64,000 nucleotides of DNA from Leucobacter komagatae (GCF_006716085.1 NZ_VFON01000002.1:186001-250000); one strand, 5' to 3'. Positions 37,139 through 47,631 are shown, numbered from the stretch's first letter. Numbers and translations are program-made. Notes: generated from the sequence alone by a model not told the origin.

Positions 37139-38293
37139 CTACGCGCCGCGCTTGTAGAACGGGAGCGCGACGACCTCGAACGGCTCACGCTTGCCGCGCA
37201 GGTCGACCTCGACGGTCGTGCCCGGCTCGGCGAAGCTCACGTCGAGCTTCGCGAGGGCGATCGGGTGGCCGAGGGTCGGGCTGGGCTGCCCGCTCGTGAT
37301 GACGCCGATCTCGCGCGGCGCCTCGTCGGTGACCTCGGACAGCGGGGTGAAGACCGCGTAGCCGCCGCGACCCGCGCGGCGTCCGAGGCCCTTCAGCCCG
37401 ACGAGCACGCGGCGCGATCCCGCTTCCTTCGCCGCCTCGAGCGCGGCGCGCCCGACGAAGTTCTCGGTCTTCTTGAACGAGACAACGCCGCCGAGGTTCG
37501 CCTCGAACGGTGTCGTGTCGACGTTCAGCTCGTTGCCGTAGAGCGGCATGCCCGCCTCGAGGCGCAGCGAGTCGCGCGAGGCGAGGCCGCAAGGGGTGAG
37601 GCCGTGGCTCTCGCCCGCGGTGAGCAGCAGCTGCCAGAGCTCGGGCGCGCGGTCGGCCGGGATGTACAGCTCGAAGCCGTCCTCGCCCGTGTAGCCGGTG
37701 CGCGCGAGCAGCACGTCAATACCCGCGACCGTGACCGCCGTCCACGCGTAGTACGCGAGGCCCGCGACCGCGGCGCGCTCGTCGTCGGTTGCGACGACGG
37801 CGCGCACAATCGCCTCTGAGTTCGGTCCCTGCACGGCGATGAGCGCGGTGTCGGCAGACGCGTCGGTGACTTCGACCGCGAAGCCCTCGGCGCGCTCGGT
37901 GAGGAGGCGCGCGACCGTCGGGGCGTTGCCCGCGTTCGGCACGACGAGGTAGCGCGTCTCGGCGATGCGGTAGACGATGAGGTCGTCGACGATGCCGCCC
38001 TCGGCGTTCACGATGAGCGAGTACTTCGCCTTGCCGACAGCCGTCACGGCGAAGTTGCCGACGAGGGCGGTGTTCAGGAATGCAGCGGCGTCGTCGCCCG
38101 ACACCCAGACCTCACCCATGTGCGACAGGTCAAAGAGACCGGCGGTCTCGCGAACAGCGCGGTGCTCCGCGAGCTCGCTGCCGTACTTCAGGGGCATGTC
38201 CCATCCGCCGAAATCGGTGAACGATGCGCCGAGCTTCTCGTGCTCGCCGTGCAGCGAGGTGTGCTTGGGCTGTGCCGTGATGTTCTCAGTCAT
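37139..38293 (-). CDS. gcvT: Glycine cleavage system T protein (aminomethyltransferase)
   Basis: 384 residues: [25 protein letters not shown] at the N-terminus, [14 protein letters not shown], and [14 protein letters not shown] in the folate-binding part. It releases ammonia and moves the one-carbon unit to tetrahydrofolate. It starts two bases after the gcvP stop, indicating coupling. The open frame upstream of ATG 38293 is antiparallel noise inside gcvP's end. Confidence 0.96.
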   Translation of the reverse strand: MTENITAQPKHTSLHGEHEKLGASFTDFGGWDMPLKYGSELAEHRAVRETAGLFDLSHMGEVWVSGDDAAAFLNTALVGNFAVTAVGKAKYSLIVNAEGGIVDDLIVYRIAETRYLVVPNAGNAPTVARLLTERAEGFAVEVTDASADTALIAVQGPNSEAIVRAVVATDDERAAVAGLAYYAWTAVTVAGIDVLLARTGYTGEDGFELYIPADRAPELWQLLLTAGESHGLTPCGLASRDSLRLEAGMPLYGNELNVDTTPFEANLGGVVSFKKTENFVGRAALEAAKEAGSRRVLVGLKGLGRRAGRGGYAVFTPLSEVTDEAPREIGVITSGQPSPTLGHPIALAKLDVSFAEPGTTVEVDLRGKREPFEVVALPFYKRGA

Positions 38294-38295
38294 GG

Positions 38296-41160
38296 TTAGT
38301 CCTCGTAGGCTTCGATGGGCGGGCAAGAGCAGACAAGGTTGCGGTCGCCGAACGCACCATCGATGCGCGAGACGGGCGGGAAGTACTTGTCGACGCGCAG
38401 GCGCTCGCTCGGGAACGCGGCCTGCTCGCGGGTGTACGCGCGGTCCCAGCTGTCGGAGACAACGACCGCGGCGGGGTGCGGAGCGCCGCGCAGCGGCGAC
38501 GCCTCGATCGCGTAGGTGCCCGCGATGACCTCGTCGATCTCCGCGCGAATCTGGATCATCGCCTCGATGAACCGCTCGATCTCCCCGAGATCCTCCGACT
38601 CGGTCGGCTCGACCATGAGCGTCCCCGGAACCGGGAATGCGAGGGTCGGCGCGTGGAAGCCGAAGTCGATGAGGCGCTTCGCCACGTCCTCGGCGGTGAC
38701 GCCCGACTTCGCGGTGAGCTCCCGCAGGTCGAGGATGCACTCGTGCGCGACGAGCCCGGTCTCGCCCGTGAACAGCACCGGGAAGTGCTCGCGCAGGCGC
38801 GCGGCGATGTAGTTCGCCGAGAGCAGCGCGGTTTCGGTCGCGCGGGTGAGCCCCTCGCCGCCCATCATCGCGACGTACGCGAACGAGATCGGCAGGACGC
38901 CAGCGGAGCCGAAGAGGGTCGCCGCGACGGGAATCCCGTCGGTCGTCTGGATCCCGGCTGAGCCGAGGCCCGCCGCCGGGTTGCCCGGTAGGAAGGGCTT
39001 GAGGTGCTCGGCAACCGCGACCGGGCCGACGCCGGGGCCGCCGCCGCCGTGCGGGATCGCGAAGGTCTTGTGCAGGTTCAGGTGCGAGACGTCGCCCCCG
39101 AACTCGCCCGGCTTGCCGAGGCCGACGAGCGCGTTCATGTTCGCGCCGTCAATGTACACCTGGCCGCCCGCCGCGTGCACGCGGTCACAGACGTCGCGCA
39201 CATCAGCGTCGTACACACCGTAGGTCGACGGGTACGTGATCATGATCGCCGACAGCGCCGCCTGGTGCTGCTCGATCTTCGCGTCGAGATCGTCGAGGTC
39301 GATCGCGCCAGTCGGGGTGTTCTTCACGATGACAACGCGCATGCCCGCGAGCACCGCCGAGGCGGCGTTCGTGCCGTGCGCGGACTCGGGGATGAGGCAG
39401 ACGTCGCGGCCAGTGTCGCCGTTCGCGAGGTGGTAGCTGCGGATCGCGAGGAGGCCCGCGTACTCACCCTGCGAGCCGGCGTTCGGCTGCAGCGAGATGC
39501 CAGCGTAGCCGGTGATCTCGAGGAGCCAGTTCTCGAGGCGGCTGATGAGCTCGCGCCAGCCGGCGCTCTGGTCGGCGGGCACGTACGGGTGGATCCCGGC
39601 GAACTCGGGCCACGAGATTGACTCCATCTCGGCGGTCGAGTTGAGCTTCATCGTGCACGAGCCGAGCGGGATCATCGTGCGGTCGAGCGCGAGGTCGCGG
39701 TCGGCGAGGCGACGGAGGTAGCGCAGCATCTGTGTCTCCGAGCGGACCTCGTGGAAGATCGGGTGCGTGAGGTACTCGCTCGTGCGGGTGAGCTCTGCCG
39801 GGAAGGCGTACTCTCCGGCGGCGACGGCAGCGGGCACCGCGGCACTGAAGACCTCGGCGACGGCCGCGACGGTCTGCGCGGTCGTCGTCTCGTCGAGCGA
39901 GATGCCGACGGTGTCTGCGTCGACGAGGCGGAGGTTCAGCCCCGCGTCAGCCGCGACGGCGACGATCTTCGAAGCGACGCCGGGAACGCGCGCCCAGAGC
40001 GTGTCAAAGAACGAGTCGCGCACGAGCTCAACGCCGACGCCCGAGAGGGCTGCGGCGAGCGCGCGGGTGTGCGCGTGCGTGCGCTGAGCGATCCGCTTGA
40101 GCCCGTCGGGGCCATGGTACACGGCGTACATCGACGCGGTGATCGCGAGGAGCGCCTGCGCGGTGCAGATGTTGCTCGTGGCCTTTTCGCGGCGGATGTG
40201 CTGCTCACGCGTCTGGAGCGCCAGGCGGTAAGCCGTGCGGCCCTCCTGATCCTTCGAGACGCCGACGAGGCGACCCGGGAGTGAGCGTTCGAGGCCCTCG
40301 CGCACCGCGAAGAACGCCGCGTGCGGCCCCCCGAAGAACAGCGGCACGCCGAAGCGCTGCGTGTTGCCGACCGCGATGTCGGCTCCCTGCTCGCCCGGCG
40401 AGGTGATGAGCGTGAGCGCGAGGAGGTCGGCTGCGACGGTGACCATCGCGCCGCGATCCTTCGCCTCCTTGATCACCGCCGCGTGGTCCACGACCGCGCC
40501 ATCGTTTCCGGGCTGCTGCAGCACGATGCCCGAGATCTCGCCGTCGGGCAGGCCCTGAGTGAGGTCTGCGACCTCGACCTCGAAGCCGAGCGCCTCCGCG
40601 CGGCCCGTGATGACGGCGATCGTCTGCGGGAAGAGGTTCGCGTCGACGACGGTCTTCGCGTCTGCCTTCGCCTTGTTCGCGCGGCGCATGAGCAGCACGG
40701 CCTCTGCAGCCGACGACGCCTCGTCGAGCATCGACGCGTTCGCGACGGGCAAGCCCGTGAGGTCAGCGACCATGGTCTGGAAGTTCAGCAGCGCCTCGAG
40801 GCGGCCCTGCGAGATCTCGGGCTGGTACGGCGTGTACGCCGTGTACCACGAGGGGCTCTCGAGCACGTTGCGGCGAATCACCGGCGGCGTGTGCGTGCCG
40901 TAGAAGCCCTGCCCGATGAGCTGCGTCTTCACGACGTTCTGCGATGCGAGGCCGCGGAGTTCTGCGAGGACGCCCTCCTCGCTCAGCGCGTCGGGCAGAT
41001 CAAGCGGGCGCGCGCTGCGGATCGCGGCGGGAACGGCGGCGTCGACGAGGGCCGCGCGGCTCTCAAACCCGAGGGCGTCGAGCATGACCCGCTGGTCGGC
41101 GTCAGAGGTGACGCCTATGTGGCGGTTCTCGAAGGGTACGGACAGTGCTGGTGATGTCAC
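38296..41160 (-). CDS. gcvP: Glycine dehydrogenase (decarboxylating), P protein
   Basis: 954 residues, the homodimer type with both halves fused. [18 protein letters not shown] opens the protein, and the PLP-binding Lys is in [18 protein letters not shown]. It decarboxylates glycine and loads the methylamine on GcvH. GTG 41160 is preceded by GGAG seven bases upstream; the longer open frame would run into the riboswitch. First gene of gcvP-gcvT-gcvH-sdaA, controlled by the glycine riboswitch upstream. Confidence 0.96.
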   Translation of the reverse strand: MTSPALSVPFENRHIGVTSDADQRVMLDALGFESRAALVDAAVPAAIRSARPLDLPDALSEEGVLAELRGLASQNVVKTQLIGQGFYGTHTPPVIRRNVLESPSWYTAYTPYQPEISQGRLEALLNFQTMVADLTGLPVANASMLDEASSAAEAVLLMRRANKAKADAKTVVDANLFPQTIAVITGRAEALGFEVEVADLTQGLPDGEISGIVLQQPGNDGAVVDHAAVIKEAKDRGAMVTVAADLLALTLITSPGEQGADIAVGNTQRFGVPLFFGGPHAAFFAVREGLERSLPGRLVGVSKDQEGRTAYRLALQTREQHIRREKATSNICTAQALLAITASMYAVYHGPDGLKRIAQRTHAHTRALAAALSGVGVELVRDSFFDTLWARVPGVASKIVAVAADAGLNLRLVDADTVGISLDETTTAQTVAAVAEVFSAAVPAAVAAGEYAFPAELTRTSEYLTHPIFHEVRSETQMLRYLRRLADRDLALDRTMIPLGSCTMKLNSTAEMESISWPEFAGIHPYVPADQSAGWRELISRLENWLLEITGYAGISLQPNAGSQGEYAGLLAIRSYHLANGDTGRDVCLIPESAHGTNAASAVLAGMRVVIVKNTPTGAIDLDDLDAKIEQHQAALSAIMITYPSTYGVYDADVRDVCDRVHAAGGQVYIDGANMNALVGLGKPGEFGGDVSHLNLHKTFAIPHGGGGPGVGPVAVAEHLKPFLPGNPAAGLGSAGIQTTDGIPVAATLFGSAGVLPISFAYVAMMGGEGLTRATETALLSANYIAARLREHFPVLFTGETGLVAHECILDLRELTAKSGVTAEDVAKRLIDFGFHAPTLAFPVPGTLMVEPTESEDLGEIERFIEAMIQIRAEIDEVIAGTYAIEASPLRGAPHPAAVVVSDSWDRAYTREQAAFPSERLRVDKYFPPVSRIDGAFGDRNLVCSCPPIEAYED

Positions 41161-41161
41161 A

Positions 41162-41208
41162 GAGGATCTCCAATATCGGGGTCGCGCGCGACCAACGTAA
41201 AGATCCTC
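41162..41208 (-). promoter_or_regulatory. Expression platform of the glycine riboswitch
   Basis: On the minus strand GAGGATCT (41201-41208), just after aptamer 2, is fully complementary to AGATCCTC (41162-41169), which covers part of the gcvP ribosome binding site. The self-complementary GGTCGCGCGCGACC lies between. Pairing would hide the site when no glycine is bound. Confidence 0.65.
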
Positions 41209-41390
41209 CCCGCTCTGTACTGTGACCTGAGAGATTCGAGCGAGTGAAACCACCACTGCACCCTTGCACCTTCGGTGAGCGGGAAACCCGCTGCTTTTCA
41301 GAGTTGCCTAGGCGTTGCGGTACAGGGGCCTGAGAGTTTCCCAGGGAGGGTTTGCTCCTACGGCGCCGGGGCTCACCCGGTCTCTCCCGC
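41207..41390 (-). promoter_or_regulatory. Tandem glycine riboswitch
   Basis: Two aptamers in series on the minus strand. Aptamer 1 starts at GCGGGAGAGACC (41390) and includes GCCGTAGGAGCAAA and AACTCTCAGGCCCC. Aptamer 2 includes CACCGAAGGTGCAAGGG and AATCTCTCAGGTCACAGTAC. The GGAGCAA and CTCTCAGG blocks are the conserved glycine-riboswitch cores. Glycine binding turns on gcv genes in other bacteria. Confidence 0.93.
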
Positions 41391-41450
41391 AATGCTTCAA
41401 CGGCGTATTCAGTTGTTACGGCAGAGTCTACCCTGCCCTGTGGGCTCGGG

Positions 41451-42530
41451 CTACGCCGCGAAGAGCCGGTGCGCCTCGGCGCGTGCCCAGCGCTCGGCCT
41501 CGGCGAGCGTGTCGAGCGTGAGCTCGCTCGGCGCGTCGTGCCTGTCGACGACCTCGCGCACCGCGTCAACGATGCCAGTGAACGTGATCTTCCCGTCGTG
41601 GAACGCGTCGACGGCCTCCTCGTTCGCCGCGTTGAACACGGCGGGGAACGTGCCCTTCGCCGCACCGACCTGCTTCGCGAGGTTCAGCGCGGGGAACGCC
41701 TCGTTGTCGACGGGCTCAAACTCCCAGGTCGCCGGCTTCGTCCAGTCGATGGGAACCCCGATGTTCGACAGCCGCTCGGGCCACGCGAGACCGAGCGCGA
41801 TCGGCAGCCGCATGTCGGGGGGCGACGCCTGCGCGATCGTCGAGCCGTCAATGAACTCGACCATTGAGTGCACGATCGACTGCGGGTGCACGACGATGTC
41901 GATCTGCTCGTAGGGGATGTCGAACAGCAGGTGGGCCTCGATGACCTCAAGCCCCTTGTTCACGAGCGTCGCCGAGTTCGTGGTGATGACCCGGCCCATA
42001 TCCCACGTCGGGTGCGCGAGCGCCTGCTGCGGCGTGACGCCGTGCAGCTCGTCGCGGGTGCGCCCGCGGAACGGGCCGCCCGACGCGGTGAGCACGAGCC
42101 TCCGCACCTCCTCGTGCGCACCTGAGCGGAGGGCCTGCGCGAGCGCCGAGTGCTCGGAGTCAACGGGCACGATCTGCCCGGGCTTCGCGAGCCGCTTCAC
42201 AAGGTCGCCGCCGACGATGAGCGACTCCTTGTTCGCGAGGGCGAGCGTGCGCCCAGCCTCGAGCGCCGCGATCGTCGGCGCGAGGCCAACGGAGCCGGTG
42301 ATGCCGTTGAGCACGACGTCTGCGTCGACATCGCGCGCGAGCTGCACAGCCGCGTCAACCCCGAGCCCCGTGTATTCGACGCCGAACTCGGCTGCCTGCT
42401 CAGCGAGCCGTTCGGCGTTACGCCCGGTTCCGAGCGCAACGACCTCGAACCTGTCGGGGTGGCGCCTGATCACGTCGAGCGCCTGCTCGCCGATCGAACC
42501 GGTGGACCCCAAAATCACAACGCGCCTCAT
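41451..42530 (-). CDS. dxr: 1-deoxy-D-xylulose 5-phosphate reductoisomerase
   Basis: 359 residues. NADPH site LGSTGSIGEQALDVI, active-site motifs ANKESLIVGG, PVDSEHSA, LTASGGPFRG and MGRVITTNSATLVNKGLEVIEAH. It commits deoxyxylulose phosphate to the MEP pathway and is the target of fosmidomycin. ATG 42530 has CAGAAT seven bases upstream. It is separated from rip1 and ispG by the gcv operon. Confidence 0.97.
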   Translation of the reverse strand: MRRVVILGSTGSIGEQALDVIRRHPDRFEVVALGTGRNAERLAEQAAEFGVEYTGLGVDAAVQLARDVDADVVLNGITGSVGLAPTIAALEAGRTLALANKESLIVGGDLVKRLAKPGQIVPVDSEHSALAQALRSGAHEEVRRLVLTASGGPFRGRTRDELHGVTPQQALAHPTWDMGRVITTNSATLVNKGLEVIEAHLLFDIPYEQIDIVVHPQSIVHSMVEFIDGSTIAQASPPDMRLPIALGLAWPERLSNIGVPIDWTKPATWEFEPVDNEAFPALNLAKQVGAAKGTFPAVFNAANEEAVDAFHDGKITFTGIVDAVREVVDRHDAPSELTLDTLAEAERWARAEAHRLFAA

Positions 42531-42537
42531 GCAGACT

Positions 42538-42543
42538 ATTCTG
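42538..42543 (-). promoter_or_regulatory. -10 box, leaderless dxr
   Basis: CAGAAT seven bases before ATG 42530 on the minus strand. Confidence 0.35.
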
Positions 42544-42598
42544 CCTGAGGCGCGCTGTGCGGTGCGACCCGAGCCCCGCTGTCCGGGGCCGGGCTAGA

Positions 42599-43573
42599 CT
42601 ATTCGACCTTCGAGACGAGCTGCAGCACGAAGGTCAACGTGTCGTTCTGGAGTTCGTGGCCCGCGCTGCCGCCGTAGCCGAGCTCGGGCGGGATGGTGAC
42701 CAGCACCGTCGAGCCGATCTTCTGACCGACCATCGCCTGAGTGAAGCCCTGGATTAGCGCGCCCTCGGCCGTCGAGAACTCGATACCGGTCTCGCTCCAG
42801 TTGCCGTCGAACCGCTCCCCGCCGTTCCACTTCACGCCGACGTAGTTCGTCATGATCTTCTCGTCGCCCGCAACTACCGGGCCGTCGCCTTCCTCGAGCA
42901 CCTTGACTTCGAGCTCGGCGGGCGGCTCCATGCACTTCGGGATCGTGATCGTGGGCTCGGACTTGCCGTCGCCCAGGTCAACCTCAGGGAACTTCTCGTC
43001 GCGCGGCTCGAGCTTCTCGCACGGCTCGGCAACTTCGTCTGCCTCGGTGAAGTCGAACACGAACACGAACGCGTCGGTCTTCTTCAGATCGGTGAACCCG
43101 CGCTCCGCCGGGTCGACGTCGCCGAGAGCCTTACCGACGGAGGTCACGATAGCGGTACGCTGCCCGACTGCGCCACAGCGCACGGCGTCGTAGGCCCACT
43201 CGGCGTCGACGAACTGCGCTGGGTCGTTCGGGAACTTCATATCGGGTGCGATGTTCACAACCTCGCCGGTCTTGCCACTGAAGATCGTGTAGTTCGCGGT
43301 CGCGACCTGGCCCTCAGCGAAGACCTCCCCCTTGCCTTCCTTCAGCACGGTGCGCTCGGTCTTATCGCCGATCTCAATCGGGGTCTTCGAGGTCAGTTTG
43401 ATCTCGCCACCGACGTCACCCGTCACCTTGATCGACTTGCTCGCGGCACCGGCGGGTGCGCAGCTCTCGCCTGTCGCATCTTTGGTGATAGTGGTCGTGC
43501 TGCCGGTCGTGCAACCGGTGAGCAGCAGCGCGCCGACAATGGCCGTCGGCAGAAGAAGGCGGGAGAGTTTCAC
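42599..43573 (-). CDS. FKBP-type peptidyl-prolyl isomerase lipoprotein
   Basis: 324 residues. A signal peptide ends in the lipobox LLTGC with Cys21. The first FKBP-like region (about 70-180) is divergent; the C-terminal domain (about 215-324) has the usual FKBP pattern: NYVGVKWNGGERFDGNW, IQGFTQAMVGQKIGSTVLVTIPPELGYG and TLTFVLQLVSK. It is probably a membrane-anchored folding helper outside the cell. GTG 43573 follows AGGA. Confidence 0.88.
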   Translation of the reverse strand: MKLSRLLLPTAIVGALLLTGCTTGSTTTITKDATGESCAPAGAASKSIKVTGDVGGEIKLTSKTPIEIGDKTERTVLKEGKGEVFAEGQVATANYTIFSGKTGEVVNIAPDMKFPNDPAQFVDAEWAYDAVRCGAVGQRTAIVTSVGKALGDVDPAERGFTDLKKTDAFVFVFDFTEADEVAEPCEKLEPRDEKFPEVDLGDGKSEPTITIPKCMEPPAELEVKVLEEGDGPVVAGDEKIMTNYVGVKWNGGERFDGNWSETGIEFSTAEGALIQGFTQAMVGQKIGSTVLVTIPPELGYGGSAGHELQNDTLTFVLQLVSKVE

Positions 43574-43732
43574 GGGGATCCTGTTCTCGTCGATGGGATC
43601 AGACGGGTCAAATGTACTTCAAGTCTGGGCCATCGTGTGAGTCTGAGGCTGGGAGCGGGCCGCATCCGGGCCCCGCGGCCGGGTCTCGGGGCGCTTCCGC
43701 GGGGCATCTTCGGCCCGCCCTTGGCTGGGCAG

Positions 43733-43823
43733 CTCACTAGATCTGCGTTCGACGTTCCCTATTGCAAAACAGCCCCGAAGCGGCATTGCCTTTGCAGATC
43801 ACATACCCTGCGCGGGCCTGGGA
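43733..43823 (+). repeat. 91-bp direct repeat, left copy
   Basis: Aligns without gaps to 52029-52119 in the same orientation; about 76 of 91 positions identical by eye. Internal ends GATCTGC (43740) and GCAGATC (43794-43800) form an inverted pair 61 bp across. It lies directly after the dppF-like gene, at the left edge of the peptide module. Confidence 0.85.
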
Positions 43824-43828
43824 GTCCG

Positions 43829-44827
43829 CTACGCCCCCGGTTCCTCCGTCCCCGGGCGGAAGCAGGCGACACGGTGGTCACCATGCGGCGCTGGCCGCGA
43901 CTCGAGCTCGGGCCGCCCAGTCGAACAGGCTTCAACGGCCCGCCAGCAGCGTGTGCGGAACGGACAGCCCGACGGCGGGTCAATGGGGCTCGGCACCTCC
44001 CCAGTCAACTGGATGCGCTGCCGCGTTTCCCGCGCGGCAGGGTCAGGGATCGGGGACGACGACAGGAGGGCGCGCGTGTACGGGTGGCTCGGGGCTGCGT
44101 ACACGCGCTCCGTTGGCCCCTCCTCTACGATCCTTCCGAGATACATCACTGCTACCCGGTCGGCCATACTGCGCACGACAGCGAGATCGTGGCTGATGAA
44201 CAGGTAGCTGAGCCCGAGCCTGGCTTGCAGATCCTTGAGCAGCGTCACGATCTGCGCCTGCACCGATACGTCGAGCGCCGAGAGCGGCTCGTCGAGCACA
44301 AGCATCCGAGGCTCGACAGCGAGAGCCCGCGCGATACTAATGCGCTGTCGTTGCCCGCCAGAGAACTCGTGCGGGTACCTCTCGAGGTGCTCGGCACCGA
44401 GGCCGACGAGTTCGAGCAGCGAGGTCACTCTCCCTCGCCACTCTGCACGCGGCGCGAGATCCCCGTGGATTTCAAAGGGCTCGCAGAGAATGTCCTCGAT
44501 CGTCATCCGAGGGTTCAGCGAAGCAAACGGGTCTTGCAGCACGATTTGCACGTCACGCCGAAACCTCAGCCTGGAACCGCGATCAGTGCCGATTGGGGCG
44601 CCTTCGAAACGCACGTCGCCCGCGCTCGGTTCTTCAAGCAGACTCACGAGTGAGGCGAGCGTACTCTTACCGCAGCCGGATTCACCCACCAACGCGAGGC
44701 ATTCGCCCGGCGCGATCGCCAGATCAACGCCATTAACCGCGTACACCGTCGCCTTTCCACGGCCACCCGACCGTTTCACCGCAAAATGCTTCGCAAGGCC
44801 GGAACCCGTAAACAGTGCGTTCGTCAT
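43829..44827 (-). CDS. Oligopeptide ABC transporter ATPase (DppF/OppF type)
   Basis: 332 residues. Walker A VGESGCGKST (about 47-56), signature FSGGQRQR, Walker B LVLDEPLSALD, and the C-terminal oligopeptide extension GCPFRTRCWRAVEACSTGRPEL with Cys residues that bind an iron-sulfur cluster in some members. ATG 44827 overlaps the partner ATPase stop (ATGA). Last gene of the operon, next to the left repeat. Confidence 0.93.
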   Translation of the reverse strand: MTNALFTGSGLAKHFAVKRSGGRGKATVYAVNGVDLAIAPGECLALVGESGCGKSTLASLVSLLEEPSAGDVRFEGAPIGTDRGSRLRFRRDVQIVLQDPFASLNPRMTIEDILCEPFEIHGDLAPRAEWRGRVTSLLELVGLGAEHLERYPHEFSGGQRQRISIARALAVEPRMLVLDEPLSALDVSVQAQIVTLLKDLQARLGLSYLFISHDLAVVRSMADRVAVMYLGRIVEEGPTERVYAAPSHPYTRALLSSSPIPDPAARETRQRIQLTGEVPSPIDPPSGCPFRTRCWRAVEACSTGRPELESRPAPHGDHRVACFRPGTEEPGA

Positions 44828-45810
44828 GAGCTAGCTCCGTCAGTTTCGTCAACGTGTTCGAGGTGGCACGCAAGCTCGCGCCCAGTAGCGCCGTGCTGCA
44901 TGGGCGGCGGATCCGCCTCACACAGCGATGTCGCGATCGGACAGCGCGGCGCGAACACGCACCCGCTAGGCAGCCGTCGGGGGTCGGGTAGGCCGCCCGG
45001 AATCGGCGTTGGAAGCGCGGTGAGGTCGATGCGCGGGACCGAGCCAAGGAGACCACGGGTGTAGGGATGCTTGGGGTTGCCAAGCACCTCGTGCACCGAC
45101 CCGACCTCGACGATCTTCCCCGCGTACATCACGACGATCCTGTCGGCCATCTCCGCGGCGACTCCCACGTCGTGCGTGATCATGAGTAGAGCCATGTCGC
45201 GCTCGGCACACATGCGTCGGAGCAGCTGCAGAATCTGCAGTTGCACGGTCACGTCGAGCGCGGTCGTTGGCTCGTCCGCGATGAGGAGTTCAGGCTCGAG
45301 CGCGAGGGCCATCGCGATCATGATGCGCTGCCGCATGCCTCCGGAGAGCTGGTGCGGGTAGTTCTTCGCCCTCTGCTCTGGGTCGGGAATCTGCATGGCA
45401 CGCATGAGCTCAACGGCGGTGTTGCCCGCTTCTTTGCGGCCCATCCCGCGATGTACGCGGAGGGCCTCCGCGATCTGGGCACCCACGCGGTGCACTGGGT
45501 TGAGCGCCGACAGCGCGTCTTGAAACACCATTGAAATGCGACTACCACGAACGCGGTTGAGGTCGCCCGACAGCAGGTCTTCGTTTCCCAGGTGGAGCCG
45601 GTTAGCGGTCACCGCGGTCGTGCGGGGATCGTGGAGGCCGAGAATCGACTGCGCCGTCACGGACTTGCCAGATCCGGATTCGCCGAGCACGACGACGCAC
45701 TCACCCTTCGCGACGCTAAACGTGACATCGCGCACCGCTGGGATGGGGGTCTGCTGGTCGCGGCCGAAGCTGACGTTCAGCCCATCTACCGAGAGAAGTT
45801 GCGTTGTCAT
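44824..45810 (-). CDS. Oligopeptide ABC transporter ATPase (DppD/OppD type)
   Basis: 328 residues. Walker A LGESGSGKS at 42-50, signature LSGGMRQR, Walker B LLIADEPTTALD, and C-terminal GCVFAPRCPIATSLCEADPP. It pairs with the DppF-type ATPase to drive peptide uptake. ATG 45810 overlaps the DppC-type stop by four bases. Confidence 0.93.
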   Translation of the reverse strand: MTTQLLSVDGLNVSFGRDQQTPIPAVRDVTFSVAKGECVVVLGESGSGKSVTAQSILGLHDPRTTAVTANRLHLGNEDLLSGDLNRVRGSRISMVFQDALSALNPVHRVGAQIAEALRVHRGMGRKEAGNTAVELMRAMQIPDPEQRAKNYPHQLSGGMRQRIMIAMALALEPELLIADEPTTALDVTVQLQILQLLRRMCAERDMALLMITHDVGVAAEMADRIVVMYAGKIVEVGSVHEVLGNPKHPYTRGLLGSVPRIDLTALPTPIPGGLPDPRRLPSGCVFAPRCPIATSLCEADPPPMQHGATGRELACHLEHVDETDGASS

Positions 45811-46709
45811 GAGCGCACCTTTGGGTCGAGCAAGTCGCGCACCGTATCGCCGAGAACAACAAAGGCGAGCACCGTGACGCAGAGAAACAGTGACGGGAAT
45901 AACAGGAGGTGCGGGTGCGAGTTGAAGTAGCTCTGCGCCGTGTTCAATTGCAGGCCCCAAGAGATCGCGGGGGCTTGGAGGCCGACGCCGAGGTACGTGA
46001 GGCCGGCTTCACCGGCGATGATCCCGCCGACGCTCAAGCTCGACAGCACAATGACGGGCTGGATCGCGTTCGGGAGGATATGCCTGCGCATGATCCGCCC
46101 ATTCGAGGCGCCGAGCGCCCGCGCCGCTCGCACATACTCCATGTTCTTCACACTCATCACCGTCGAGCGCATGACGCGCGTCTGCGTTGGCCACGAGAAG
46201 ATCGCGAGCGTAATGCATACCGTGAGGATGTTGCGAACCCCGATTGCCGTGAGGATCACGATCGCGGCAACCATGAACGGGAAGCCGTAGAACACGTCAG
46301 TGATGCGCCCGAGCACGGTATCGAACCAGCCGCCGTAGAAGCCGGAGAGCAGGCCCAACACAACTGCGATAGCCATCGTCGTGAGTGTGACAGCAATCGC
46401 GATCGTAATCGACGGCCGTGCCCCATAGATCACGTTCGCGTACAGGTCGCACCCCTGCACATCGAACCCGAACGGGTGCCCCGACGTAGGTGGCATTCCC
46501 GAGAACGCGAGGTCACAGTCTCGCGGGTCGCCGTTGCCGAACAGCGCCGCGAACGGCTGCGGCACGATCGAGATAAAGAGAAATAGGATCACGATCGCCG
46601 CGGGAATCACGAACCCCGGTCGCCGCAGCAGAGCGAGGATCGCGGGTGGCTTACGCCTGGTCGCGGTGACGATTGCCTCCGTGCGGGGCGCAGTAGCTGG
46701 GTTAGGCAT
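45807..46709 (-). CDS. Oligopeptide ABC transporter permease (DppC type)
   Basis: 300 residues with about six helices. The EAA-like loop EYVRAARALGASNGRIMRRHILPN contacts the ATPase. The periplasmic segment after helix 1 includes GHPFGFDVQGCDLY, typical for DppC/OppC. It overlaps the DppB-type gene by eight bases. Confidence 0.92.
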   Translation of the reverse strand: MPNPATAPRTEAIVTATRRKPPAILALLRRPGFVIPAAIVILFLFISIVPQPFAALFGNGDPRDCDLAFSGMPPTSGHPFGFDVQGCDLYANVIYGARPSITIAIAVTLTTMAIAVVLGLLSGFYGGWFDTVLGRITDVFYGFPFMVAAIVILTAIGVRNILTVCITLAIFSWPTQTRVMRSTVMSVKNMEYVRAARALGASNGRIMRRHILPNAIQPVIVLSSLSVGGIIAGEAGLTYLGVGLQAPAISWGLQLNTAQSYFNSHPHLLLFPSLFLCVTVLAFVVLGDTVRDLLDPKVRS

Positions 46710-47631
46710 GGCGAATCCTCGGATCTAGGTAGGCGTAGAGCACGTCGACGAGCAGGTTCACGACGAGGAACACGATGACGAGCAGCGTCGAGATGCCGAC
46801 AACCGTTGGGCCGTTCTGCTGGCCGATGGCGAGGAAGATCTGGTTGCCGAGCCCCGGCAGGTTGAAGATGCCCTCGATAATGATTGCGCCGCCCATCAGG
46901 GCACCGAATTCGATGCCGAGAAACGTCACGACTGGGATCAGGGAATTGCGCAGCGCGTGGTTCGTGACAACCCTGCGGCGTGGCATACCTTTTGCGATCG
47001 CGGTGCGAACGTAGTCCGACTGCAGATTCTCGATCAGGCTTGACCGTGTGAGGCGCGCAGTTGCTGCGAGCCCCATGATCGCGAGCGCGGCAGCAGGCAC
47101 GATGAATGCGACTGGCCACCCCGCGGAGACGCCAGCGACGGGGAACCACTTGAGCTGCACGCCGAAGACGATCTGAGAGACGTACGCGACGACGAACACG
47201 GGAACCGCGAACGCAAGCGTGGTCACGATGCCAACCAGGTGGTCAGGGAACCGACCGCGGTTGAGCGCGGCCCAAACCCCGAGCGGGATTCCGACGATCA
47301 CCTGCATCGCCCAAGCTGTCGCGCCGAGCATGATGCTCGTCGGCCAGTTTCGCGCGATGATCGCGGAGACCTCGTGCCCTTGGAAGTCCGTGCCGAAGTT
47401 ACCTTGGAACAGGTTCAGCATGTACTTGCCGTATTGAACGAGCAGGGGGTCGTCAAGGTTGTAGCGCTGGCGAAGCTCGTTGTACACAGACGGTGACAGG
47501 TGCTGTTTGCCACCGCCGAGCGCGGCAATCGGGTCGCCCGGAAGGGCATACACGACGACGAAGATCAGGAAGGTTGTCCCCAGGAATACGGGAATCACCT
47601 GAAGCAGGCGTTTGAAGATGTAACCGGCCAT
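46702..47631 (-). CDS. Oligopeptide ABC transporter permease (DppB type)
   Basis: 309 residues, starting YIFKRLLQVIPVFLGTTFLIFVVVYALPGDP, the DppB start. The EAA loop DYVRTAIAKGMPRRRVVTNHALRNSLIP is present. It forms the membrane channel with the DppC-type subunit. A hairpin in the gap upstream separates it from the binding-protein gene. Confidence 0.92.
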   Translation of the reverse strand: MAGYIFKRLLQVIPVFLGTTFLIFVVVYALPGDPIAALGGGKQHLSPSVYNELRQRYNLDDPLLVQYGKYMLNLFQGNFGTDFQGHEVSAIIARNWPTSIMLGATAWAMQVIVGIPLGVWAALNRGRFPDHLVGIVTTLAFAVPVFVVAYVSQIVFGVQLKWFPVAGVSAGWPVAFIVPAAALAIMGLAATARLTRSSLIENLQSDYVRTAIAKGMPRRRVVTNHALRNSLIPVVTFLGIEFGALMGGAIIIEGIFNLPGLGNQIFLAIGQQNGPTVVGISTLLVIVFLVVNLLVDVLYAYLDPRIRHA

